A stretch of DNA of 7,108 bases from Methanomassiliicoccaceae archaeon (GCA_009776625.1 WRNL01000078.1:1-7108); one strand, 5' to 3'. Positions 1-5,640 are shown, counted from the first letter of the stretch. Program-made: numbers and translations. The notes: a model not told the origin generated them from the letters alone.

Positions 1-428
1 CCGACAGGGTCATCGTCGGCACCAAGGCGATCAAGGACCCCGGTTGGCTCTCCGAGGTCTCCCACAGGCATCCCGGGAGGATAATGGCCGGGATGGACAC
101 GAGGGGCGGCTCCCTGGCGGTGAACGGCTGGCAGGCCCCCTCCGACGTCACCGTGGAGACGATGTTCGGCCTTATCGGGGGCATGCCCCTCGGCGGCGTG
201 CTCAACACGAACGTCAGCGTCGAGGGGAGGATGGGGGGCATAGACGCCGTCCAGGCGGGGCGGTTCATATCGGAATGCCCGCACAGGGTGGTCGCCTCCG
301 GCGGCGTGACCGCCGAGGCCGACTGCAAGACCCTGAGCGAACTGGGCGCGGCGGGGGCCGTCGTCGGGCTGGCGCTCTACACGGGGAGGATCAGGCCATG
401 GGAGTGGGACGGCCCGTGGTCCGTCTGA
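1..428 (+). CDS. hisA: Phosphoribosylformimino-5-aminoimidazole carboxamide ribotide isomerase (HisA), C-terminal part
   Basis: The gene enters from the left edge in the frame starting at base 3; 141 residues are visible before TGA at 426-428. HisA is a (beta/alpha)8-barrel enzyme that isomerises ProFAR to PRFAR, the fourth step of histidine synthesis. The fragment shows VIVGTKAI, then MDTRGG followed by GW. The Asp there (bases 96-98) matches the catalytic Asp on strand 5 (Asp127 of Thermotoga maritima HisA). It ends with the phosphate-binding strands VVASGGV and AVVGLALY. The strand-6 motif is unusual: TNVSVEG stands where most HisA proteins have TDxxxDG, so two acidic positions are changed (D to N, and D to E). 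HisF normally has LTSxDxDG there, so this is HisA and not a second HisF. The catalytic first-strand Asp lies outside the window. The family call is secure; full activity is inferred. Confidence 0.93.
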   Translation, partial: DRVIVGTKAIKDPGWLSEVSHRHPGRIMAGMDTRGGSLAVNGWQAPSDVTVETMFGLIGGMPLGGVLNTNVSVEGRMGGIDAVQAGRFISECPHRVVASGGVTAEADCKTLSELGAAGAVVGLALYTGRIRPWEWDGPWSV

Positions 429-438
429 CCTGCGTTCC

Positions 439-464
439 CGGCCCCGCCCGCCGCCCCGGGGCCG
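439..464. repeat. GC-rich inverted repeat after hisA
   Basis: CGGCCCCG at 439-446 pairs with CGGGGCCG at 457-464 around a 10-base C/G loop, giving an 8-bp perfect stem 10 bases after the hisA stop. A second palindrome, GCCCGGGC, follows at 466-473. No T-run follows, so this is not a classical terminator. It could mark the 3' end of the hisA transcript or simply reflect the high G+C. Confidence 0.35.
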
Positions 465-483
465 CGCCCGGGCATCAGCATAG

Positions 484-491
484 TTATTATA
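484..491 (+). promoter_or_regulatory. TATA box of a leaderless hisB promoter
   Basis: TTATTATA stands out as an AT-rich island in very GC-rich DNA. Its centre is about 29 bases before the hisB ATG. Archaeal transcription usually begins about 25-27 bases downstream of the TATA centre, which would put the start at or within a few bases of the ATG. No Shine-Dalgarno sequence is seen before that ATG, which agrees with a leaderless or nearly leaderless mRNA. This suggests that hisB and the genes after it are transcribed at least partly independently of hisA. Confidence 0.6.
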
Positions 492-516
492 CGACCGCCC
501 CCTATTCAACCAGCGT

Positions 517-1065
517 ATGACTGGAAGGTTCGCTGAATTAGAGCGCAACACACGGGAGACCAGCGTTTCGATCAAACTGGACATCGACGGGAGCGGCAGG
601 TTCGACGTCGAGTGCGGCATAGGGTTCCTCAAGCACATGGTGGAGACCCTCGCCAGGTACGCCTCCTTCGACATAACCGTGAGGGCGTCCGGCGACGACG
701 AGCACCACGTCGTCGAGGACACGGCGATAACCCTGGGGGCGGCGTTCAAGAAGGCCCTCGACGGCAGGCCGGTGGAGAGGATGTCCACGGCCGTCGTCCC
801 GATGGACGACGCCCTGGTGATGGCGTCGGTGGACATAGTGGACAGGCCCTTCGCGGAGATAGACTGCCCGGACCGGCTGTACCACCACTTCCTCCGGAGC
901 TTCGCGATGTCCTCCGGGATAACTCTGCACATAATGGTTCTCAGGGGCTTCGACGACCACCACACCGTCGAGGCGGCGTTCAAGGCCCTCGGGTCCGCGT
1001 TGAGGAGCGCCGTCGCGCCCAGGAGGGCGGAGCTGAGCACCAAGGGCGTCCCGGCGGTGAGCTGA
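517..1065 (+). CDS. hisB: Imidazoleglycerol-phosphate dehydratase (HisB)
   Basis: This 182-residue protein has the usual length of a monofunctional dehydratase, with no fused phosphatase. It converts imidazoleglycerol phosphate to imidazole-acetol phosphate using two manganese ions in a 24-subunit shell. The metal-ligand motifs are present: RNTRET (residues 11-15, Glu14), a His40-containing IGFLKHM, EHHVVED (His63, His64, Glu67), HHFLRSFA (123-130), and DHHTVEAAFKALG (His148, His149, Glu152), ending in STKG (174-177). Two deviations are visible: FLKHM has Lys where the family usually has Asp, and the following HG-type position reads YAS. Neither removes a metal-binding His. The start follows from the TATA box at 484-491 and from the RxTxET motif, which lies near the N-terminus in this family. 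The stop TGA abuts the hisF ATG. Function is secure. Confidence 0.95.
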   Translation: MTGRFAELERNTRETSVSIKLDIDGSGRFDVECGIGFLKHMVETLARYASFDITVRASGDDEHHVVEDTAITLGAAFKKALDGRPVERMSTAVVPMDDALVMASVDIVDRPFAEIDCPDRLYHHFLRSFAMSSGITLHIMVLRGFDDHHTVEAAFKALGSALRSAVAPRRAELSTKGVPAVS

Positions 1066-1827
1066 ATGGCGCCCAGGAAGATCGTCCCCTGCCTCGACAT
1101 AAAGGACGGGAAGGTGGTCAAGGGCGTCAACTTCGTCGGCCTCAGGGACATAGGCCCCCCTCCCCAGCTGGCCGAGGGGTACTGCGCCCAGGGGGCGGAC
1201 GAGGTGGCCTTCCTCGACCTCGCTGCGTCGACGGAGGGGCGGCAGACCACGCTCGCCCTGGTGGCGGAGACGTCCAAGAGGGTGACGGTCCCGTTCACGG
1301 TCGGCGGGGGGATAAGGAGCGCCGACGACGTCGGCGAGGTCCTCGCCGCCGGCGCGGACAAGGTGTCCATCAACACCGCCGCCGTGAGGGACCCCGGGAT
1401 CGTGTCCGAGTCCGCGGAGAGGTTCGGGAAGGAACGCATTGTCGTCGCGATAGACGCTAAGCAGGTGGGCGGCCGCTGGGAGGTGATGACCCACGGCGGC
1501 GCGAGGCCCGCCGGCAAAGAGGCCGTCGCATGGGCCGGCGAGGTCGAGGACCTCGGCGCCGGCGAGATCCTCCTGACGTCCGTCGACACAGACGGGGTGA
1601 AAGGGGGGTACGACATACCGTTGAACAGGGACGTGGCGGACGCGGTGGGCATACCCGTGACCGCCTCCGGCGGGTGCGGCAGGCTGGAGGACTTCTACGA
1701 GGTGTTCTCGCAGACCGGGGTTGCGGCGGCGCTTGCCGCCTCGGCGTTCCACTACGGGCTGTTCACCATCGGGGAAGTGAAAGGGTACCTGAAGGACATG
1801 GGGGTCCCGGTGACATGGCCGAGCTGA
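1066..1827 (+). CDS. hisF: Imidazole glycerol phosphate synthase cyclase subunit (HisF)
   Basis: This 253-residue (beta/alpha)8 barrel has exactly the length of Thermotoga maritima HisF. With ammonia from a HisH glutaminase it converts PRFAR to imidazoleglycerol phosphate and AICAR. HisH is not in the window. Catalytic Asp11 (PCLDIKDG) and Asp130 (VVAIDAK) fall at the canonical numbers, as do Lys19 and Asp176 (TSVDTDG). The ammonia-gate residues Glu46, Lys99 and Glu167 are kept, while the gate Arg5 is Lys. Loop 1 reads DIGPPPQLA where most HisF proteins have a GDPxELA-type sequence, so the usual Asp is lost. The ATG directly follows the hisB TGA, and GGTGA at 1056-1060 is a plausible ribosome site five bases upstream. 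Its 3' end overlaps hisIE by 13 bases, which suggests coupled translation. Function is secure. Confidence 0.96.
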   Translation: MAPRKIVPCLDIKDGKVVKGVNFVGLRDIGPPPQLAEGYCAQGADEVAFLDLAASTEGRQTTLALVAETSKRVTVPFTVGGGIRSADDVGEVLAAGADKVSINTAAVRDPGIVSESAERFGKERIVVAIDAKQVGGRWEVMTHGGARPAGKEAVAWAGEVEDLGAGEILLTSVDTDGVKGGYDIPLNRDVADAVGIPVTASGGCGRLEDFYEVFSQTGVAAALAASAFHYGLFTIGEVKGYLKDMGVPVTWPS

Positions 1828-2417
1828 GGTTCGACAAGGACGGGCTCATCCCCGTGGTGGTCCAGGACCACGTGACCAACGAGGTCCTCATGGTGGCGTG
1901 GGCGAACCCCGAGGCCGTCGAGCTCATGAAAGCCACGGGATACGCCCACTTCTGGTCCAGGAGCCGGCAGAGGCTCTGGAGGAAAGGGGAGGAGTCGGGG
2001 CACGTCCAGAGGGTCGTCTCGATCCAGACGGACTGCGACGCCGACACCCTGCTCGTCAGGGTGGAGCAGACCGGCCCCGCCTGCCACACCGGCTCCCCGT
2101 CGTGCTTCTCAGAGACGATCCACGGCTCCACCGACGGCACCATGGGGGTCATCCCAGATCTGAGGAGGGTGCTCCTCGACAGGCTCGAGAACCCGGTGGA
2201 GGGCAGCTACACCTGCCTCCTCTACTCGGACGAGAACAAGATGTGCAAGAAGGTCATCGAGGAGGCGGGGGAGTTCGCGCTGGCCGTCAAGGACGGCGAC
2301 GACGAGAACATGGCCTGGGAGCTGGCCGACCTCATATACCATGCGATGGTCGCCGTGGCGAAGGCGGGGCTCCCGATGGAGAAGGTGTACGAGAAGCTTG
2401 CGGAGAGGAGGAGATGA
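1815..2417 (+). CDS. hisI: Bifunctional phosphoribosyl-AMP cyclohydrolase / phosphoribosyl-ATP pyrophosphatase (HisIE)
   Basis: This is a 200-residue fusion of two histidine-pathway enzymes. Residues 1 to about 105 form the cyclohydrolase (HisI). They include GLIPVVVQD, AHFWSRSR, SGHVQ, and the metal site TDCDADT with Asp73, Asp75, Asp77 and Cys74, plus Cys90 (GPACHTG) and Cys97 (SCF). Residues from about 115 to 200 form the all-alpha pyrophosphatase (HisE), with KKVIEEAGE (Glu149, Glu150, Glu153) and ELADLIYH (Glu169, Asp172) as metal-binding motifs. The fused protein removes pyrophosphate from PR-ATP and then opens the adenine ring. In many archaea these are separate genes, so the fusion is a useful lineage marker. 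The ATG at 1815 is chosen because FDKDGLIPVV normally begins within the first ten residues. The gene overlaps hisF by 13 bases and the PHP gene by 4 (ATGA). Confidence 0.95.
   Translation: MAELRFDKDGLIPVVVQDHVTNEVLMVAWANPEAVELMKATGYAHFWSRSRQRLWRKGEESGHVQRVVSIQTDCDADTLLVRVEQTGPACHTGSPSCFSETIHGSTDGTMGVIPDLRRVLLDRLENPVEGSYTCLLYSDENKMCKKVIEEAGEFALAVKDGDDENMAWELADLIYHAMVAVAKAGLPMEKVYEKLAERRR
2402..2411 (+). promoter_or_regulatory. Purine-rich ribosome binding site for the PHP gene
   Basis: The stretch GGAGAGGAGG within the last codons of hisIE contains GGAG and GGAGG, which complement the 16S 3' end. It lies 2-8 bases before the ATG at 2414. Together with the ATGA overlap it supports this start and translational coupling. 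It also encodes the Glu-Arg-Arg-Arg end of HisIE, so the match is not independent of coding constraints. Confidence 0.5.
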
Positions 2418-3067
2418 GGATAGACCTGCACACGCACACGATATTCAGCGACGGGGACCTCACTCCCTCGGAGCTGGTCTGCCGGGCGATGGAGCTCGGG
2501 CACGCCGCGATAGCGATCACCGACCACGTCGACGCCACGAACATCGACATCGTCGTCCCGGCGCTGGTCAAGGCGGCGGAGCTCAGCGGCGACTACATAA
2601 CGGTCGTTCCGGGAGTCGAGCTGACGTACGTGCCGCCGGCGAGGATAGACGCGATGGCGAAGAGGGCGAAGGCCCTCGGCGCGGAGATCGTGGTGGTGCA
2701 CGGGGAGACCGTGGTGGAGCCGGTGCCGGCGAAGACCAACCTCAAGGCCGCCATGAGCCCCAACGTCGACATACTGGCGCACCCCGGCCTCATCACCTAC
2801 GAGGAGGCGAAGTTCGCCGCCGGGAACAACGTGGCGCTCGAGATAACCGGGCGCGCGGGGCACTGCCTCACCAACGGGCACGTGGCGAGCGTCGCGAGGA
2901 TGGCCGGCGCGAAGCTGGTCGTCAACTCGGACGCCCACACAGTGGGGAACCTCATGGACGAGAGGATGGCCATGACCGTGGCCATGGGCGCGGGGCTCAG
3001 CGAGGAGGAGATCCGGAAGGCGCTCAACGACACCCCTTACGACTTGGTCAAGCACCTGATGCGGTGA
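2414..3067 (+). CDS. PHP-domain phosphoesterase, candidate histidinol-phosphatase
   Basis: This 217-residue protein is a stand-alone PHP (polymerase and histidinol phosphatase) domain. The metal-ligand set typical of a trinuclear site is visible in order: DLHTHT (His6, His8), FSDG (Asp13), ITDH (His38), PGVE (Glu69), VVHGE (His96), LAHPG (His123) and NSDAH (Asp173, His175). This is the layout seen in the PHP phosphatase YcdX. PHP proteins hydrolyse phosphate esters, and one branch (HisK/HIS2) dephosphorylates histidinol phosphate. Its ATG overlaps the hisIE stop by 4 bases and no other phosphatase gene is present, so a role in the penultimate part of histidine synthesis is the best inference. 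The protein is shorter than classical HisK enzymes (about 260-280 residues), and other PHP substrates (nucleotides, sugar phosphates) cannot be excluded. It has no signal peptide or membrane segment. Confidence 0.88.
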   Translation: MRIDLHTHTIFSDGDLTPSELVCRAMELGHAAIAITDHVDATNIDIVVPALVKAAELSGDYITVVPGVELTYVPPARIDAMAKRAKALGAEIVVVHGETVVEPVPAKTNLKAAMSPNVDILAHPGLITYEEAKFAAGNNVALEITGRAGHCLTNGHVASVARMAGAKLVVNSDAHTVGNLMDERMAMTVAMGAGLSEEEIRKALNDTPYDLVKHLMR

Positions 3068-3074
3068 GCGGGCG

Positions 3075-3860
3075 TCAGCCCGTCCCCAGGTCCTTCCTCA
3101 TCTCCCCGATCAGCTCCTCGATGTACCCGTCCCTGCCCTCGTCCTTGAATTCTTCGTGCTCCTTCAGGAGCATGGCGTACATCTCGTCCTTGGTCAGCGC
3201 CCCCGCCGCTATGCCGAAGCAGTGGGGGCATGCGGTGCGGCACGCGAAGCAGTCGAGCGTCCATTTCTTGCCCACCATCTTGAAACAGGTCTTGTCGCAC
3301 ATCTTGTTGCCGAAGGAGGCGGGATCGCCCAGCGCGCCCGATGGGCATGCCTCGACGCACCTGCCGCAGCCGTCGCAGACGCTGTATGCGGCCCTCCCGT
3401 CGGGGGCGAGGGGCGCGTCGGTGAGGACGGCGGCGAACCACAGGAGGCTCCCGTACCTGTCGTTGATGAGGAGGTAGTTCCGGCCTATCACGCCCAGGCC
3501 CGCCAGCTCCGCCGCGTGCTTGAGGGATATGTGACCGTAGTGCTTGCCGTCGATGGACCTCCCGCCGATGCCGCTCACCTCCTTCGCCTTGTGGCCTTCG
3601 GCCTTTATCTTTTTCGCCAGCTCTTTCGCTATGCCGTTCGTCCTCTCGATGGCCTCCCCGCGAGCCGCTGTGTACTCGGCCTTGTCGCCGAGGGACTCCT
3701 TGGGGAATGGGACGCCAATTACTATGACGGACCGGCACCCCCCCATGTAGTCGGACGGCCTGAACCCGTCCGGAGCGGCGCCGAAGCCCTCTGGGGAGGC
3801 TATGCCTACCACCGCCGCGCCCGCTTCGATCCCGTATGCCTTGACAGCCTCGCTATCCAT
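3075..3860 (-). CDS. QueG-like protein with two [4Fe-4S] ferredoxin motifs
   Basis: This 261-residue protein resembles the epoxyqueuosine reductase family (COG1600-type). The N-terminal part (1-150) carries the family-like SLKHAAELAGLGVIGRNYLLI region (from residue 112). The ferredoxin part follows: CDGCGRCVEACP (Cys162, 165, 168, 172), then Cys188 and Cys192, then CFACRTACPHC (Cys204, 207, 211, 214). Two [4Fe-4S] clusters are likely. Bacterial QueG uses cobalamin and such clusters to reduce epoxyqueuosine in tRNA and has a C-terminal HEAT-like region, for which there is no room here. Archaea make archaeosine and not queuosine, so the substrate is probably different; a cobalamin- or ferredoxin-linked redox role is inferred. 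The ATG at 3858-3860 fits the usual short N-terminus, and a TATA-like box lies upstream. It is convergent with the PHP gene, with 7 bases between the stops. Confidence 0.82.
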   Translation of the reverse strand: MDSEAVKAYGIEAGAAVVGIASPEGFGAAPDGFRPSDYMGGCRSVIVIGVPFPKESLGDKAEYTAARGEAIERTNGIAKELAKKIKAEGHKAKEVSGIGGRSIDGKHYGHISLKHAAELAGLGVIGRNYLLINDRYGSLLWFAAVLTDAPLAPDGRAAYSVCDGCGRCVEACPSGALGDPASFGNKMCDKTCFKMVGKKWTLDCFACRTACPHCFGIAAGALTKDEMYAMLLKEHEEFKDEGRDGYIEELIGEMRKDLGTG

Positions 3861-3897
3861 GTCGGTATTGTCCCCATCCTTTCAAGGGCCTGTTGCG

Positions 3898-3904
3898 TAT
3901 TTAA
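3898..3904 (-). promoter_or_regulatory. TATA-like box for the QueG-like gene
   Basis: Read on the minus strand this is TTAAATA, about 41 bases before the ATG. Initiation about 26 bases downstream would give a leader of roughly 15 bases containing GGATGGGG, a weak Shine-Dalgarno-like purine run. It is the only AT-rich heptamer in the region at the right distance. Confidence 0.5.
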
Positions 3905-4119
3905 TGCCCACGCCATGGCCTGCCCACAGCGCGTTTGCGCATCCCCCTCGTGCCGCAGGGGTGAATCGAGAGAGTTGTGCGTGTCCTATGGCCCCGCAGC
4001 CTGTTGAGTTAGGACGTGTTCTGATGCGCCACGCCCCCGTAGACGCCCGCCCGATCGAACCCTGCGAGTGCCCGAGGCATCTTGTGGCAAAACCAGGCAC
4101 AGGGCGATAGGGTCGGCGC

Positions 4120-4138
4120 GGCCAGTGCCGCACCGGCC
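4120..4138. repeat. Imperfect 19-base inverted repeat
   Basis: GGCCAGTG and CACCGGCC flank a CCG centre, pairing at seven of eight positions with one A/C mismatch. It could be a hairpin in RNA or a dimeric protein site in DNA. Nothing nearby decides between these, and chance is possible at this base composition. Confidence 0.3.
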
Positions 4139-4229
4139 CGTTATTTGCCCCCAATCCCGTCAAATGAAAGGGAGTAGTGTGTTCTTCCCCTCGCCATATT
4201 TTTTGACAATTTTACAGGGGCGCTTACCT

Positions 4230-4251
4230 GGACATCAAGAAAAGGACATCA
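4230..4251. repeat. Two direct copies of GGACATCA
   Basis: GGACATCA occurs at 4230-4237 and again at 4244-4251, a period of 14 bases, in AT-rich DNA just downstream of the frameshifted regulator's tail. The two-copy spacing is compatible with a regulator site, but there is no third copy and no promoter that would clearly use it. Confidence 0.25.
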
Positions 4252-4284
4252 TATGGGTTGACCGTTTTTATCCTTTGGAGGCAT

Positions 4285-4487
4285 CTACTTCTCATACTTG
4301 CCCCCGCCTACTCTATAAGTGTAGCCGTTCTCAACAAGCTTTGAAACAACCCGCCTTACTGTCTTTTCTGACACACCGACCATACGAGGTATTTCAACTG
4401 CTGTGGTGACATTCCCCTCACATATCACCCCATTTACTCTCAATTCGTTTCCGTCATTTCGGATGTGTCCAAGGATCCATCCTGGGG
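4285..4487 (-). pseudogene. Out-of-frame winged-helix tail of the AlbA_2/GHKL regulator
   Basis: In the -1 frame relative to the upstream gene, the minus strand encodes an open stretch ending in TAG at 4285-4287. It contains a helix-like GWILGHIRNDGNEL, then VEIPRMVGVSEKTVRRVVSKL, which fits the helix-turn-helix pattern xxLGVSxxTVxRxxxxL, and finally ENGYTYRVGGGKYEK, which fits a wing. Family members with AlbA_2 and GHKL domains commonly end in just such a winged helix. If the CCCC run at 4484-4487 (GGGG on the plus strand) had one more C, the two frames would join into 439 codons (438 residues) without a stop, passing from IP to PGWILGHIR. The tail is therefore best read as the detached C-terminus of the same gene. 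Whether the shift is real or a sequencing or assembly error cannot be told from here. Confidence 0.8.
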
Positions 4488-5600
4488 TATTGGCTCATCT
4501 ATATTCTCAGTGAGCCTGAATATGACCTCAACCTGATCCCTGCTCAGGACGTATTCTGGCGGGGGGAGGCCCATCGTTTCGCATTCTCTCCACATCGACA
4601 CTGTTCCTGCGCCCCAGCGCTCAAGGTACCCGGCATCGTAGAACACGTTCGCTATGTTGGGGTTCGCAGGCCTGGACGTATGCTCCCTGGACAGGTCGTC
4701 CTTTGTCCAGCCCAGGGGCAGGGCGCCCGGGTTGTTGATCCTGACGTGGCTGGGGTACACCATGATGTACGTTCCCGCCGCGCTTGAGAGGTCCCTGTGG
4801 ACTAATGAATTGACGAGAGCCTCCCTCACTGCCCTCATGGGGCAAGGGTACCGGGTGACCCTCGTGTCCAGCTCGACACCGTCGATCCCGAAGATGTATT
4901 TGTTCTGGAGCACGTGCATCACTTTGTCGGGCTGGGCGATCATGGGGCAATCGATAATATCACGCCTGAGCAGGCGGTTGTCCTCATCAAACGCTCCGAT
5001 CTTCACTGTGGAGGCGGGGAAGAACGGGGCAGGGTGCTCCATGAAAAGGATCGCGGCCGAGTTGCGGATGCCGTCGTCGTCCATCAGGCAATAGCGCCTG
5101 AGCAGGGATTCGTTGCTCCATTTCGCCATGCCGCTCATCCTCCCCGTCGATAGCCCTTTCTTCACGAAGAGGTCTATCGCATCCTGGGAGAGCATCCCCA
5201 TCCCAATGTTGCGGGCGGGCAGGTCCGTCCATGACGTCTGCCGACGGGTGGACACGAACGGCTGCAGCTCATCGCCCTTGACGATGCTGGTGACGCCCCC
5301 CATTCTCCCGTAGAGCTTTCCGTCGAGATCCGTCAGGCAGCTCCCCCTTTCCACAGCTATATCGATGCACGTCTTGCCCTCGACCAGCCTCTCACTCACG
5401 GAGGCTTTTATCCCCAGATTGCCGCTTATCGCATCCCGAATCGCTTTCAGGAGCCCCTGGGGATTATCGGCACCGATGACATTGCCCTTGTCGTCTATCC
5501 CGATCGTCACCGTCCCGCCGTTCCCGTTAGAGAAGGCGGCTATCGTCATCAGACACTCCTCGCTCCAGCTGGGTCTCCACTCCGTGTCCTCGTCTTCCAT
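4440..5600 (-). CDS. Schlafen AlbA_2 / GHKL-ATPase type ATP-binding regulator, C-terminally frameshifted
   Basis: As it stands the frame gives 386 residues. The N-terminal AlbA_2 (Schlafen-type) domain shows EWRPSWSEECLMTIAAFSN, GNGGTVTIGIDD and GNVIG (residues 7-43). The C-terminal half has a divergent GHKL-type ATPase: REALVNSLVHRD (Glu259/260 and Asn264 of the N box), INNPGALPLG (288-297) and ERWGAGT (327-333), a pattern often labelled RecG-like or 'ATP-binding protein'. Members are usually predicted transcriptional or defence-related regulators; the target here is unknown. Residues after about 372 look out of frame, because a winged-helix tail lies in the next frame (4285-4487). Its G+C is lower than that of its neighbours (35 of 60 bases in 5161-5220 against 40 of 60 in 661-720 of hisB), which suggests acquisition by transfer. 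The start at 5598-5600 fits the normal domain beginning. An alternative ATG at 5621-5623, preceded by AAGGAG, is out of frame. Confidence 0.85.
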   Translation of the reverse strand: MEDEDTEWRPSWSEECLMTIAAFSNGNGGTVTIGIDDKGNVIGADNPQGLLKAIRDAISGNLGIKASVSERLVEGKTCIDIAVERGSCLTDLDGKLYGRMGGVTSIVKGDELQPFVSTRRQTSWTDLPARNIGMGMLSQDAIDLFVKKGLSTGRMSGMAKWSNESLLRRYCLMDDDGIRNSAAILFMEHPAPFFPASTVKIGAFDEDNRLLRRDIIDCPMIAQPDKVMHVLQNKYIFGIDGVELDTRVTRYPCPMRAVREALVNSLVHRDLSSAAGTYIMVYPSHVRINNPGALPLGWTKDDLSREHTSRPANPNIANVFYDAGYLERWGAGTVSMWRECETMGLPPPEYVLSRDQVEVIFRLTENIDEPIPQDGSLDTSEMTETN

Positions 5601-5632
5601 GGGGCATCCCTTCCGTATTGCATGGTCTCCTT

Positions 5633-5640
5633 GTTAATTA
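5633..5640 (-). promoter_or_regulatory. TATA-like box for the AlbA_2 regulator
   Basis: TAATTAAC on the minus strand lies about 37 bases before the ATG at 5600. It is the only strongly AT-rich octamer in the 152-base divergent spacer. It predicts a start near 5610 and a leader of about 10-14 bases holding GGAAGGG. The spacer is shared with the MTA phosphorylase promoter on the other strand. Confidence 0.4.

Larger units (their letters stand above)
3905..4284. other. Intergenic stretch without a convincing gene
   Basis: I see no gene here that I can support. The left part (to about 4160) is GC-rich, with short inverted repeats at 3940-3960, 3980-4012 and 4120-4138 but no recognisable RNA. A minus-strand open frame at 3882-4163 (93 codons) is low in complexity and has no family motif. 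The right part (from about 4160) turns AT-rich, with T-runs at 4198-4204 and 4209-4213 and a short direct repeat at 4230-4251. It lies between two minus-strand genes and may be a decayed or inserted segment. Confidence 0.5.

Noticed and set aside
538..1752. Long minus-strand open frame of about 400 codons opposite hisB and hisF
   Set aside because: It has Arg/Pro/Gly/His-rich low-complexity sequence and no motifs. It is a by-product of high third-position G+C in the real genes on the other strand.
4046..4068. GGGTTCGATC on the minus strand, resembling a tRNA T-loop
   Set aside because: The flanking five bases do not pair as a T-stem, and no anticodon or acceptor arm is found around it.
3882..4163. 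93-codon minus-strand open frame in the intergenic stretch
   Set aside because: It has no family motif and no domain character. It overlaps the promoter region of the QueG-like gene, so coding is not supported.
4440..4500. Programmed -1 ribosomal frameshift as the way to make the winged-helix tail
   Set aside because: I see no canonical X-XXY-YYZ slippery heptamer or clear downstream stem at the junction; a one-base loss in a C run explains the frames more simply.
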